A DNA stretch of 64,000 nt from Silene latifolia. Lineage: Eukaryota > Streptophyta > Magnoliopsida > Caryophyllales > Caryophyllaceae. This document shows, piece after piece, positions 1 through 12,300 of this stretch. The first letter of the stretch is position 1. Each line of letters begins with the position of its first letter. A program made the position numbers and the translations under genes. The stretch is taken from positions 90,115,637 through 90,179,636 of the forward strand of contig NC_133534.1 in assembly GCF_048544455.1 (NCBI RefSeq), written 5' to 3'. The notes under the pieces were generated by a model, which had not been told where the DNA came from, did not search any database, and saw only the letters and a program-made list of their open reading frames with translations.

Positions 1-1560
1 TTTTATTGTTCATATTTTACAATAATGGCATTTAAATGTGATTTTATGAGTAAAAATGTCATTTTTGGTCTAAAACTTGCTATACTTCGAATTTTTCATT
101 GATTTTTGGATATGTTGTGATACATATTATTTTGAGATAACCTGTAAATTTTCATAATTTTAGGACTTGTTATGCTCGAAAAATGGATTTTTCAATTTTA
201 ATTCGGATTTAAAGTGAAAAATAGGTTAATATGAGTTAAATTTCGAATCTGGTCATAGAAATTTTATATGTTGTCACATGCAATTTTACAAGATGAGTGT
301 AAAATTATTGGCCATAAAGAAGTCCTTATGCATGATTTATGGATTTTTGAAGAAAAATAGCATAAATAGTGACATTATTAGTTAAAAATTAATAAAACAT
401 AATCTATGACTTAGGAAAAACGTCTAATGTTGCCTTTTATTATCTTTTTCAGATCTAAAATTGAAAAGTTTATGAATATAATTTTTCCTCATGTTTTATG
501 ATTATTTTAGTAAAAATCGATAAACCGCAACATTGTTTTTCCCGGAAATTTTCGAAATTTTTAACCTAAGATTTTGAACATTATGAGTGTCATGGTATTT
601 TTTCCAGAATGTTCATAAATTTAAATTTCAAATTTTGAATTTATTTGAAGTTTTGTAATTTATTTGAAGTTTAATAGCTTATTTTTGTAATTTTGGTCCA
701 TTTATGAACAATTTTATAAGATATGGGTTAATTATGGTCAAATTATTAGTGAAGACTATATTTTGAGTCCTAAGTGGTTAGGGTAATTAACTAGTGCATA
801 AATATGAGTTTATGCATTTTTGTGATTATAAAATGTTGAAATCACGCAAATCCGTAAAAACCGAGTAATATACGATATTGGCAAATTAAAGGCGATTTAG
901 CATAAAATTGAGCATGTTCATACATATTATAATGCTGCATTTTCTTTATGATTGTCATAATTTTAATTTATGTAATTTTGAATTATGTAATTTTACTTAG
1001 TATGGCCTTAGATTTTAATTGGTATTTCCCGAAATGTATGGGAATATCGATTCGGTTGTAATTTTTATTGTGATCTCGTATCACCGTTTTGTAATTTAAT
1101 AGATTTATTTTATTTTAGTTACAAATGTATAATAGGAATTATGTAATTTATTGTGTAATTTTATTCATTCCGGAGTTCCTAAAGACGGATTTCTTCAAGA
1201 ATGGCGATACATAAAGACGGTGTTACCTCGAGATGCGTGCCACAACCGAAGTTCAAGGGACCAATGGAGTTGGTTTCCGAATTTGTAATAGTTAAAGAGT
1301 TTTTCTATTTTAGGAAAGGCCATACTAGGATTTATTTATTCTTTTATGCTTGCATTTTATTTTATGTCACATGCATTGCTAAATCGCCATAACTAAACAT
1401 GCATTGTCTTATCGAGTTTATCGACCGTGTCAATTAGAATTATCGTAGTTCACCGCTTTAGTTCACTTAAAACGTGATAGATAATAAATTGACATGACCT
1501 CTCGCTAAAACAATTAATTGAGATATAGCCTTACCAAATAGTAGAAACCATGAAAACCTA
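1..1560 (+). mobile_element. Copia element 1, untranslated leader
   Basis: AT-rich sequence with no credible coding region. It is similar, base by base in many stretches, to the reverse complement of 38860-40360, which lies directly after the primer-binding site of another Copia element. Examples are the blocks around 1015-1100 and 1195-1290, which match 39290-39360 and 39060-39130 in inverted orientation. I therefore read it as the long leader between primer-binding site and gag. The 5' LTR lies before the window. The short open frame at 1201-1392 is inside this leader and has no recognisable domain. Confidence 0.7.
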
Positions 1561-1649
1561 TTTCGCGAGGGAGTGCACTCGGCCCTACCGGGGTACAAAC
1601 CTTGTTACGTAGGGGAAGTGGGTGATGAATGTTAAATCCACCGAATTCA

Positions 1650-1925
1650 TGTTGATAAGGGATGTATCGGCCCTACCGTGCCCAAGTTGATATGGATTTG
1701 GATCATGGACACATTTATTCGAAATTTGGATTGAACTCAACAAAAGTTTCTGATAAGGGATGTATCGGCCCTACCGTGCCCTTGTCGGATGTGTTTTGGG
1801 CTATAGATAATTATTAGAGTAATTTTATCGACCAAGAGTTCTAAAAGTAGAATCGATTAAAGAGTTAATCCACCGAGTTATATTGATAAGGGATGAATCG
1901 GCCCTACCGTGCCCAAGTTAATATG
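1650..1925 (+). repeat. Threefold repeat around a GGG/CCC-closed loop in Copia 1
   Basis: A unit with the core ATCGGCCCTACCGTG, flanked by GGG on the left and CCC on the right, occurs at about 1657-1690, 1751-1785 and 1886-1917. In the middle copy the flanks form an 11-bp stem (1749-1759 with 1779-1789, two G-T pairs) around a 19-nt loop. In the outer copies only the inner three pairs remain. A related sequence stands at 1575-1605. It lies at the end of the leader or the beginning of gag. Confidence 0.6.
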
Positions 1926-2029
1926 AATTTGGATCTTGGAATCATTTATCATAGTTGGGTAGAGGTCACTATGTAAATGTTTTACTTGTTATTTACAAGT
2001 ATTAATATAACGATAAATGTTTTGTTTTT

Positions 2030-5000
2030 CCACTATTCCGTTATCATATTGTTCTATTTCTTTACCACAATTCATATACGATATCATTTCGATTTTGATT
2101 CAAATCTCCTTATAACATCGTAACTAAAGACAAATATGAATTTGCTTCTAAAACCTCAAATGAACCATTGCTAAGGATCTCTTGTAAAGAGTATAGATTA
2201 AAGTTATTCATTATCAAACAGGTTTTTGATTCTTGACTAACACATCTACTTACAATGGATTGTTTTTCATATACTTAAATGAATTAAGTACCTTGAAGCG
2301 ATAAATTGTTTTGGTGATTAGATTTTCAGAATTCGTAATCGACCAAAATAACGCAACCACTTCAATGAAAGTTTTAAGACTAAACGAACAAATGAAGAGT
2401 AATCTTCATGAATTCAATTTTGCTTCTCAAAGCAAAGACTCATTGAAATGAGTGGGAGTATTCTCTTAAACCGTTAAGATGAGGACGAGGTTCAAGAAGT
2501 AAAGATTATAATGGAATTGATACAAGGTAATGTTAAAGGTAAAGTTGTTGAGAATGACGATACTAAACCTATCAATCCCGACCGATAAAGTTTCTATTGT
2601 CTTAAATGTTGGACACAAGAAAGGAAACTACCCCAAATTATTGAAGAATCAACAAATTAGTTGTGGGACATCTAATAGGATCTTCTTCGTTAAATGTTTA
2701 TTTGATTAAACATAAAATTTTGCTAGTACTATTTCGTCAATATTAGAAACCAATGGAGGTTTTCATCATTGTATTTGATACATAGGATGATTAGAATATG
2801 ACGACTAGCAACAATGAAGTCGAGAGATAGAGTAATTGTGTACTCAATCTAGTTTTTGGATTTAAAGTGGTACTTAATTGTGACTATTAAGTACATAAAC
2901 TCTAAATAAGAATATAAACTTGTTAAGATACAAAAGAGGTTTTCACTTTTGTGACCCTATACACCACGATTTGATGAATGGCTGGCCCATTATCAAGGTG
3001 ATTATATTCTAAACCAAACTAGAATGATATATCATGAAAATGATGCAAGACTCAAATTGGTAACCCAAGATTAAACCTTAATTTTGGAATGATGAACGCA
3101 AGGAGTTATCGAGTACTCTTGAAACCATTAGATTGTTAATGGTATATGCGTATCTTGTATTCAAAGCAAGATGTCTCGTGCCTTTTGGTTGAAAAGGAGA
3201 TCGAGGTTGTATATCATCGATCCAAAATAGGTTGATCATTATCTTTTACCAACGATTTAAGTTGACACTAATATGTTCACTTAATAAGGTAAATAGAGAA
3301 ATCTTTGAAGAAGTTCAAGAGTTCAAGGAATCACGATATAGTCGTGATGGGATTATCAAAGTGAAGACTTTGATATAAGTCAAAGGAAATGTGATATAGT
3401 ATCACAAGTTAATCTCTCTTAGCACGCATTATGGAATAATGTGTGATTAGATAAGAAATCAAACGCTATTCGATATGGTTTGGATTTCAATCAAGTTACT
3501 TTGAGTTACTTGATCCTTTTGGGGATTTTATCTTTTTTGTCTAAATTATTTTCCACTAAATCATATGAGATATGAAATGGTAATGTACCATATTTGTAAG
3601 TTTTCACAAGAAACAAATGCTCATTTTTCCTTACAATTATCACGAGTACGACGGGTTTGCGGCTCGTGAAGCTGTCTTTCTAAAATACAAGTTTATTTTA
3701 GAAGACAGAGTGGGAGAAATTATTCAAAGAGCCACAAAGATGTTATGTCGCAAGAAACTGGTCTTTCTTGGCTACGTGAGATGTTTTGTGTAAAACGTTG
3801 TCGCAAGAAACTGGTCTTTCTTGGCTACATGAGACGTTTTGTGTAAGACATTGTTTCTTCAAAACCTAGGAGGTTAAATTCGTCAAATTGTTGAAAATGA
3901 TGGATTCATGCTACTTTGAAGAAAGTAAAGAGCTTATAACTTACAAAGAAATCGTTTGATTCAAGTTGATTACTTCTAGAAAGTAATGAACATATGACTT
4001 ACATAAGAGTGTTTAAGTCACAACTCAATATAAGGCTTAGAGCCATGAAAATCCGAAATAAAAAGGCTTGATTAGTTGCAAAGGGTTTTGCACTAATAAA
4101 GAGAGATTTCAAGGTTTGATTGGGTGCAAAGGGTTTTGCACCAATTGAAATGCTTAAGTCTATTTGGATCTTCTTAGGGATTGTGTTTCATTATGAGGTT
4201 ATGAAATACATAGCAAGTGAATCTAAAACCCACTTCTTCAATAGAAGGAATGTATTCAATACATGTCTTGAGTTTAGTAGATTCTTGCAATCCTAAGATA
4301 ATGTGAAACTTAAGAGAGGGTCTTAAGTAGGACATCAATGAGTTAGAATCAACATTTTGATCATGTGATAAAACATTTCTCGATAAGTCAAGAAGTTGTG
4401 TTTATACATGGAGTTTAGTGGGAGTTACGGAAATTTTAATTAGTCCGATATGTGGATGACATATTGATCATCAAGAATGATTTAAGACTTTTGGAGTAAT
4501 ATAATACATCTTTAATATCCAGATTTATGAAGATAAATCCACATGATATTAGCGTCAATAAGAAGTCTTACGTTGATAAGATTTATGACTAGTTCAATTA
4601 AATTGAACATGTTTGATTGATTTCATTTGCTTCCGCTGCCGGATCAATTAAATGAGTAATGATGTATAACACTTCATATACTTTGAGTATGATGAATTGT
4701 TTTCAAAATCGAATTTAAGTAATATTTGCCAAGTACGCCATAAAGATTACCCTTAAGTGCATGCAGAAGCATTAAGGAAGTAAAGCAAAGTGTTTATGAT
4801 GCAATTTTGTGTAAGTATGTTACACAAGTGACAATTGACAATTGAGGTTGCGCATGGTTTCCGACAAAACCATAATCAAAACACATTAGGATGGTTAAGA
4901 TACCATTGTGGCTATGATAATTAAGAAGTAGATTTTCTAGAATCGTTCTAGGCAATAAAGAACAATGAGAGATATTTATAACGGAAATTGAGTACACTTG

Positions 5001-5250
5001 CAATCATGAGATGTGCAAGAGGATGAGTCCCTTTAATTGTGAAAACAGTGGGAGCTATTCTTAGGCTAAGAGGGCCTATGTCTTGATTGTATCTCGACAC
5101 GTACTCAGAAAGTTTTGTGATGCAAATGTATACATTACAAAGGAAAACGAATATGTAGTAAGGTTGAGTAAGGTACAAGAAGTTGATAAAACCTACTTAC
5201 CAAAGCCTTCTCATAGGCTAAACATGATGAGTCATGTCATTTCAATTGAA
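2030..5250 (+). pseudogene. Copia 1 gag-pol, heavily decayed
   Basis: No long frame survives, but ordered landmarks of a Ty1/copia polyprotein can be read in short frames. A gag zinc knuckle of the CX2CX3GHX4C kind is at 2598-2634, broken by one extra base at about 2610 and with its last Cys changed. A segment like the integrase-RT linker (REAVFL motif) is at about 3665-3720. The RT entry motif (LVAKGF) is at about 4074-4140, with the neighbourhood duplicated. The RT active site YVDD is at 4449-4460. A segment resembling the RT-RNase H connection (alanine-rich ASAAGS) is at about 4625-4660. Many frameshifts and stops mean it cannot make protein. Order gag-integrase-RT-RNase H fits Copia, not gypsy. 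Confidence 0.75.
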
Positions 5251-6056
5251 TTGAAATGAACAACTACATAAAAGATCAAATTAGATTATAGAACATGAAA
5301 TAGTAATCAAGCATTGACTATTCATATGTGATAATCGCATTTATCGTTCGAGTTTTACTTTAAAACTCTTCTATTATACTTTGTTACATCCAAACGGGTT
5401 GTAGTGACAATTGAACCCCGTTAAAGTGAACACGGATTAACATTGTATTCGCCCATAGTCACTTGTATGAGGTGACGTCTCGAAGTGACTAGAGTGTGAT
5501 GCGATTGATGGCAAGTTCAAGTGCCATGGAGTCATGTGAGATGACTAGTCGATCACATAGGCATCTGTTATGAACTTTTTGTCGGGCCTAATGACCGCTT
5601 ATAGAGTTCTGGCAAATTTATATAGCCTGGTCGTGGCGAGAGCTGCTATAGTATTCAAATGAGTCGATTCTTTTGACTAAAGACTATTCACCTAAGATGG
5701 CTCAGTTTCAGATTAACTTTGATTTGTGTTACTACGACCTTCGTAAATGGGGTCAAATGGGCATATTTTGGGTTATGATGGCTGTGGCTAGTCGAAGGGA
5801 ATGAGTGCGATAGGAATTGTCCATCCCCTTGTCAGGGTTAAAACAATATCTCAGGGCCACTCGAGGAGTAATGAACTGGAAATGCGTGGCCACGCTCGGA
5901 AGGTATCCAGAGTGGATAAATCCGGTCAATCGTTATTCTCCGGATCGAGGAAACCACTCTCGATATGATCACTTGCAAGTACGACCCGAAAGACACCTTG
6001 CATTGAGTGGGAGATAGTAATAGGACAAGAGAATTGGTGACGCACACTTGTCGAGG
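5251..6056 (+). mobile_element. Copia 1 3' end before the LTR
   Basis: End of the pol remnant plus 3' untranslated sequence. The part from about 5850 is clearly related to 37255-37500, the matching place in Copia element 2: both carry the blocks GGCCACTCGAGGAGT, AAATGCGTGGCCACGCTCGGA and AGACACCTTGCATTGAGTGG. No coding region is supported. Confidence 0.6.
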
Positions 6057-6069
6057 ACAAGTGGGAGAT
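6057..6069 (+). other. Polypurine tract of Copia 1
   Basis: Purine-rich AAGTGGGAGAT directly before the LTR start; this is where plus-strand DNA synthesis is primed in LTR retrotransposons. A near-identical tract precedes the Copia 2 LTR at 37550-37561. Confidence 0.7.
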
Positions 6070-7373
6070 TGTTGGGAAATGTGTCCTCAACAATAGTGCG
6101 ATCACATGATTTAAATATCATTATTAAAATCTCATTTTAAGAATACATGTGGGATGTAATATTTTACAGTCAACTGGTCCACACATATCGGTAATGATTG
6201 GCTGACTAGAGTTTGACATTACTGTCGTGCGACGGTGGTGATCAGTTGATCCCCTTAGGTCATACCTAAAGGGTAACACTCTTAATTGATTATTTAATTG
6301 ATCGTATGACGATGCGAGTTAATTAAATTACTTAAAATTGACGGACGACTTTGGAAGTAATATTTACGTGTCTTATTATATTTGATTATAATAGGATACG
6401 GTCTGAGTAATCGAACTGTTTTATTACTTAGATGAAATTATTGTTTACGAAAACAATTGAAACGGAATGAATAAAATATTATAAATACATAATGTTGTAA
6501 TTTATAATTCGGAAAACACTTTTGGTACAAGTAATTATGAATTACAATGATAATTTTTATAAGTGACATATTTTATTAATATGTTGATTTTTAATGGTTA
6601 AAAATACATTTTATAAATAAGATACCATGAAATGTGTCACATGTGACATATTGACAAAATCACAAATAAAATGGACTCATCCATTTTAAGTGAGTGTACC
6701 GAAAATGGAGGGAGCTTTAGGATCAAATTGTGTTGATTATTTATAAGTGGAAAACACAATTATGAAGACTACTCATAGCCTTGCATACATAGCCTTCTCT
6801 TGGGAAGAAAAGGAGAGCATGCATTGGGCTCTCTCTCCTTCTCTTTTTCGGTTTTCCAAGTGTAGATGAGCAAAATGTTTTTGCTTATTTTGCACACTAA
6901 CACTACATGCAAGAGTGAGAGTATTATTCATTCTTTACACATTTTTATTTTCTAGAGTAAGAAGTAAAAATTTCCTCTCTACATCTCAAAAATTAGAGAG
7001 ACATAAACTCCAAAAATATTCCTCTATTGTTACCGAAATAATAGAGTACCAAATACATTTTGGGTCAATTTTAGTAAGATTATTATTATTCTAGATCAAG
7101 TAATATTAATCTATTAAGGGGTTATCTTGGGTATTCATCTTTGGGAGGGATTCTACACTTGAATCCTTGTTCTTCCATTTGGAGAGCTCAAGAACAAGTG
7201 AGTAGGAGAACTCACTTGTGCCCATAAAAACCGAAATACCCATGTAAGAATATGATTTCTTCTCTATTTTATTTTAATGTTTGCATGCATAAAATCCACT
7301 TTTAATTTTATGACAAATTAATTTTGACATATATGAGTATGTTAGTATGTATATGAATCTACATTTCCTTCAC
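6070..7373 (+). mobile_element. Copia 1 3' LTR, truncated
   Basis: Starts TGTTGGGAAATGTGTCC and is homologous to LTRs starting at 60240 (same orientation), 37562, and 41607 (minus strand). Shared blocks include CAACTGGTC, TATCGGTAATGATTGGC and GTTTGACATTACTGTCGT. Right end is lost: at 7373/7374 the sequence passes straight into chromovirus LTR sequence, whereas the intact minus-strand relative ends in CCCAACA (its end is at 40376). About 80 bp appear missing. Confidence 0.8.
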
Positions 7374-7874
7374 ATAACACATAAAGACTACCATTCAATT
7401 CCTACTCATAAAATCCCCAATTGCTAAATTAGGGTTTCAACCACCTTATCAAAACATTATAAAACTTATGTTAAAAGCTTACCCTCGACGCAAGGAATCC
7501 AACGACACGAACTACGATGCAAACCGACCGTCTGAACTCCGGGAATTGTCAAGAACGCGATTAGGAAGAAGGACTGACTGCTTTCTCTCTTAAACAGGTT
7601 TTAGGTTTTGGTAAAAGTGTTTTAAAACAAAGACGAATATGTTTATATACCTTAATCGCGTAATTAACAAAACCCGAGAAAACTCCCCCGATAAACCGGA
7701 CACTCGATCGAGTACCCAAGGTACTCGATCGAGTATCTCTACTCGATCGAGTGCCCGACTACTCGATCGAGTGCCCAACAGTCGAAACTATTTTATTTCG
7801 CAACATACCCTTACTCGACAGAGTAAGGGCTACTCGATAGAGTACCCCCAAGACCATAAATACGGAGTATTACA
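7374..7874 (-). mobile_element. Chromovirus 3' LTR, truncated
   Basis: Matches 14309-14813 nearly base for base (TGTAATACTCCGTA start on the minus strand at 7874). The other LTR continues for a further 830 bp to 13477, so this copy has lost its terminal part at 7374. Includes a TATA-like TTTATATA at 7642-7649 (read on minus) and four copies of the palindrome ACTCGATCGAGT. Confidence 0.85.
7702..7850. repeat. ACTCGATCGAGT palindrome cluster, 3' LTR
   Basis: Exact 12-bp palindromes at 7702-7713, 7723-7734, 7741-7752 and 7761-7772, then variants with CAG or TAG in the centre at about 7813-7845. On the minus strand they lie just upstream of the TATA box at 7642-7649. Confidence 0.9.
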
Positions 7875-7900
7875 GTCTTCCCTCCTTAAAAAGAACTTCG
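7875..7900 (-). other. Polypurine tract of the chromovirus
   Basis: Read on minus: GAACTTCG-rich motif, then AAGGAGGGAAGAC directly before the LTR start TGTAATACTCC. The same layout (GAACTTCG...GACGAAGTT, then a G/A run) precedes the LTR at 26906. Confidence 0.75.
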
Positions 7901-8075
7901 TCCCCGAAGTTCAAACCACAACAAAACAAAGGTACTCCCTCAACATACCCGACTCAACCATCAAACAAAAACATGATACAAACCCAAGACAAACATCCCG
8001 ACACAACATATAAAAGGTGTATAAAACTCCTAAAAACTCTCGCGATCATCTCCTACCCCCCTAAAAGAAACAAGG

Positions 8076-8726
8076 TTACGTCCCCGTAACCATACATACC
8101 TGATCAAAAAGGAATGGGTAGCGCTCTTTCATGATATCCTCGGCCTCCCATGTAGCTTCCTCGGTCTCGTGGTTAGACCAAAGGATCTTAAGCAACACTG
8201 TCTCACCACTCCTAGTCTTTCTAACCTTCCGGTCAAGGATCTGCTTAGGTACCTCAAGATATGATAAAGACTCATCTAGCTCTAAGCTCTCTGCCTCCAA
8301 CACATGTGACGGGTCACTCACATACTTCCGCAGCTGCGATACATGAAACACATTATACACTCTCTCTAACGCAGCTGGTAAAGCCAGACGATAAGCAACC
8401 TCTCCAACTCGCTCTAAGATCTCATACGGCCCTATAAACTTCTGACTTAACTTGCCTTTCTTCCCAAATCTCATAACTCCGCGCATAGGAGACACTTTCA
8501 GAAGAACTTTATCCCCAACCTGGAACTCTATATCCCGGCGGTGTAGATCTGCATAACTCTTTTGTCGATCCTGAGCTGCTCTCATCCTTTCCCTGATCAT
8601 CTTAATCTGTTCAACCATCTCATGCACCATCTCTGGTCCTAAAACCTTTGCCTCAAAGACTATCGTCCCAACAGATTGGACTCCTACATCTCCTCCCATA
8701 CAAAGCCTCAAACGGTGCCATACCAA
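8076..8726 (-). pseudogene. Integrase C-terminus and chromodomain
   Basis: Last part of the chromovirus polyprotein. Residues about 25-160 are the integrase C-terminal region with the GPY/F-type motif (GPYEIL at 99-104). Residues about 159-205 form a chromodomain, with the WSNH segment followed by ATWE and ending in the ERYPFLF block, as in Tekay/Del elements; such domains guide integration to chromatin. The frame differs from the upstream integrase frame; a small indel near 8655-8665 separates them, so the apparent first 20 residues are an out-of-frame reading of integrase. The C-terminal end at 8076 is natural. Confidence 0.85.
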
Positions 8727-9417
8727 TGCTAGTGTGGTAACTGTTGTTGTAAGAAAACTCTATCAAGTCCAACCTCTGCTCCCAGCTACCACCAAAATCC
8801 ATCACACAAGCTCTCAACATGTCCTCCAAAGTCTTGATTGTTCTCTCAGTCTGCCCATCTGTCGCAGGATGAAATGCTGTACTCATCTTTAAAGCTGTTC
8901 CCAACGATTCCTGCAACTCTTTCCAAAACCTCGATATAAACCTCGCATCTCTGTCAGACACTATGTCCTTAGGGACTCCATGTAACTTAAGCACGTTCTT
9001 TCGATAGGCCATAGCCAATTGTGCCTTAGTCCATGTATCTTTCATTGGAACAAAATGAGCTGACTTGGTCAAGCGATCCACTATCACCCAAATCATGTTG
9101 TTACCTTGTTGACTCTTTGGCAAACCCACAATAAAATCCATGGAAATGGATTCCCACTTCCACTCAGGCACCTCTAAAGACTGAATCTTACCTTGTGGTC
9201 TTCTCTGTTCCCCTTTAACTCTCTGGCATGTCAAACAACGGGACACAAACTCAGCTGTCTCTTTCTTCATCCCAGGCCACCAAAACGTTTTCTTCAAATC
9301 CTTGTAAAGCTTGTCTCCACCTGGATGAACTGAATATGGTGTGCAATGTGCTTCTGTCATGATTGTCTTTTTCAACTCCTCATCATTAGGAACACACCAC
9401 CTACCATCGAACCTCAA
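8653..9417 (-). pseudogene. Integrase catalytic region
   Basis: Encodes the HHCC zinc finger (H24, H31, C61, C64) and the DDE core: D94 in the SMDF motif, D155 in SDRD and E191 in the QTERT motif, with the canonical 35 residues between the last two. All catalytic residues are therefore present. Integrase joins the cDNA to the genome. The frame ends at 8653 by a shift relative to the chromodomain frame, and about 130 bp upstream (9418-9544) contain stops and link it to the RNase H part. Confidence 0.9.
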
Positions 9418-9544
9418 ACTACCATCTGTATGTATCGAAAACCGGACACTTTGTCCCTTTCTCTACTCCCGCTCTCCACTCAACTATCTTAGGATCCAAA
9501 GCCTGTTTACCTCGAATGTCATCATAAAACTCCATATGTCTTTG

Positions 9545-10207
9545 TCATATCACCCATGGCATCTCCTTTCGCATCATATGAATCCCAAAGCTCGCTACCT
9601 CATCCCTCAACCTCATCAAAGATAGAGCTGTACACAAGGAATGTACACTCTTCCTACTCAAAGCATCAGCAACAACATTGGCCTTCCCTTCATGGTAGAT
9701 GATTTCCATGTCGTAGTCGCCAATTAACTCCATCCACCTCCTCTGTCTCATGTTCAACTCCTTCTGCGTGAAGATGTACTTGAGACTCTTGTGATCCGAA
9801 AATACCTTAAAGATTGCTCCATACAGGTAATGTCTCCAAATCTTGAGAGCAAACACCACTGCACCCAACTCCAGATCATGAGTAGGGTAATTCTCCTCAT
9901 AAGGCTTCAACTGCCTAGAAGCATAGGCAATCACTTTACCATTCTGCATCAACACACATCCCAACCCATTCTTCGAGGCATCGGTATAAACCTCAAAATT
10001 CTCGCTTCCTTCAGGCAATGCTAAGACAGGAGCTGTAGTCAAACGCTCCTTTAATGTTTGGAACGCCGTCTCACAACTCTCATCCCAACGAAACCTGTTC
10101 TCTTTCCTCATCAACGCCGTCATCGGTCTAGCTATCTTGGAGAAATCTTTCACAAACCGTCTGTAGTATCCAGCTAAACCCAAGAAACTCCTAACCTCAA
10201 AGAACAT
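9545..10207 (-). pseudogene. RT connection and RNase H
   Basis: Begins in the conserved [12 protein letters not shown] block that follows the RT palm in Ty3/gypsy elements. The RNase H part has D76 (YTDAS), E113 (ELGAVVFAL) and D138 (SDHKSL), and the terminal DALSR motif near residue 181. It removes RNA from RNA-DNA hybrids in reverse transcription. It is out of frame with RT (10278-10970); the 70 bp between them carry the shift. Confidence 0.9.
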
Positions 10208-10277
10208 TCTTTGGTGCTTCCCACTTTGTCACCGCCTCAATCTTCGCCGGATCTACTGACTACCCCATCTTTAGATA

Positions 10278-10970
10278 TCACATGTCCTTAAAAGCAACTT
10301 TCTCTAACCAGAACTCACACTTGGATAACTTAGCATATAACTCATGCTCCCTCAACGTCTGCAACACAATCCTCAAATGCTCCTCATGCTCCTCCTTAGT
10401 CTTAGAGTAGACTAAGATATCATCTATAAACACCACTACAGACTGGTCCAAGGACTGTCTAAAGATCCTATTCATCAAATCCATAAACACTGCCGGCGCA
10501 TTAGACAACCCAAATGGCATCACCACATATTCATAATGGCCATACCTCGACGTGAAAGCTGTCTTCGGTATGTCCACATCTCTAATCTTCACCTGATGGT
10601 ACCCCGACCTCAAATCAATCTTAGAAAAGACTGTTGCACCACTCAACTGATCAAACAGGTCATCTATCCTAGGCAAAGGATACTTGTTCTTTATCGTCAC
10701 ACGGTTCAACTCTCTGTAATCTATGCATAACCTCAAGGTTCCATCTTTCTTCTTCACAAATAGAACTGGTGCTCCCCACGGCGATACACTTGGTCTAATG
10801 TATCCCTTCTCTATCAGATCATCCAACTGTTTCCTAAGCTCCTCCATCTCCTTAGGACCCATACGGTACGGTGCCTTAGAGATTGGCCCCGTTCCTGGCT
10901 TCAACTCTACGGTAAAATCTATCTCTCTCCTCGGTGGTAACCCCGGAATCTCATCAGAAACACGTCGCAA
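10278..10970 (-). pseudogene. Reverse transcriptase
   Basis: Ty3/gypsy RT palm and fingers: [15 protein letters not shown] at about 63-77, the [11 protein letters not shown] block at about 116, MPFGLSNAP at about 151, and the catalytic FIDD at 181-184 followed by ILVYS. All three catalytic aspartates (one in the KIDL block, two in FIDD) are kept. It overlaps the protease frame by 17 bp in another phase, so the polyprotein is frameshifted at about 10955-10970. Confidence 0.92.
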
Positions 10971-11514
10971 ACTCTCTCACCACTGGTATCTCATCAACTG
11001 TCGGACTCTCTATCCGGTCATCTCTCACATGGCATAAGATCAAAGGACATCCCTTCCTCAAATAAGACTTCAAGGTGACAGCTGTAATCAACTTAACTTT
11101 GGGTCTGACTAGAAACCCCCGGTAAGACACACTAACACCCTTAGGACCTCTCAAGGACACTTTCCTTTGATGAAAGTCTATCTTAGCTTTATACTTTCCT
11201 AACCAATCCATCCCAACTATCATCTCAAAACCGTTAAAAGGAAACTCTAGCAAGTCTACAGGGAAATCAACTTGCCCCACTATCAAGGATACATCTCTAA
11301 ACAACCTCCCACATGGTACAGACTCACCCGAAGGTATGAAAACTTGTTCATTAACAGACTCATATACTCTCAAACCCAACTGTTTCACATGACTCAAAGA
11401 CACAAACGACTGAGAAGCCCCCGAATTAAACAAAACAAACGTAGGAATACCATTAACAAGGAATGTACCGGTGATAACATGCTCATCTTCCTCATTTGCC
11501 TTCTTGTCCATCAT
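10954..11514 (-). pseudogene. Retropepsin-like aspartic protease, active-site Asp lost
   Basis: The usual D-S-G-A-S catalytic motif appears as FNSGAS at residues 29-34: Asn stands where the catalytic Asp belongs. The flap-distal block with IVGMDWL at about residue 98 is intact and typical of chromovirus proteases. The protease would cleave the polyprotein; with the Asp changed it should be inactive. The region 11515-11692 upstream is out of frame and links to gag. Confidence 0.85.
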
Positions 11515-11692
11515 GAATAGCTTGCCATCGGTCTTCCGCCCACCTCCCGGACAAGACTAGCGATGCGGTCGGCTTAGCACCCGACCCTTGGTTGTTGTTG
11601 TTGTTCATCGGTGTCTTCTGATAAGAATTACCGCCGTTGCGGTTGCCTCCCACTGGTAGCTCGACTTCCCGGTTTGGCCATGATCCCGCCGG

Positions 11693-12163
11693 TCATTTGC
11701 TCGCAAAGCTCGTGCGGGTCTCGAAAAGATCCGGTGCACTCGTGCACTCATGTCTCTTGTGGCCTACGCCACCACACCCAAAGCAGGTCACTCCCCAACT
11801 ATTACTCGCACTCCCACGGCCTCGCCCAAAGGACGCTCCAAAGACTAAACCCGGATCCGAAGAAAACCCCTTAGGGCGATTGTGGTTGCCTTTCTTGTAA
11901 TTAGATTGGCCACCACCCTCGCTCTCCGACTTCCTCTTCTCACCACCAGACCTCTCCTGAGCCATCTCCACTAGTCTCTCGGCTCTCCCAGCCCTCTCAT
12001 ATGCTTCCTTCACATCGGTGAGGACTCCCACGGGTAACTTATCCATAATCTTCGTGGTTAGTCCACTCTCAAACCTCAAAGCCAAATTCTCATCACTCAA
12101 ACCCATGTCCTCAAAGATATCTAGATTTCTCATTGAACCGTCGTAGTACTCACCCACGGACAT
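11693..12163 (-). pseudogene. Gag, C-terminal part with zinc knuckle
   Basis: Continues the gag domain (LALRFESGL, LVEMAQERS) and ends with the nucleocapsid knuckle CFGCGGVGHKRHEC, a CX2CX4HX4C motif that binds the RNA genome. A shift near 12165-12300 separates it from the N-terminal part. Confidence 0.85.
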
Positions 12164-12300
12164 CTCGGCAGATCATCTTAAACTTATCAAACTCCTCCCT
12201 CAACTTACTCCTCACATGTTTCGTACGAACTCCTTCCTCACTGACCCTACGAAACTCCTCCCAAGGTATAGCAGGTAACCCTTGGTTGGTATACAATTCC

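Noticed and set aside
7639-8013. 124-codon open frame, Ser/Arg/Thr-rich
   Set aside because: Reads through the palindromes and past the LTR end on the strand opposite to the chromovirus genes.
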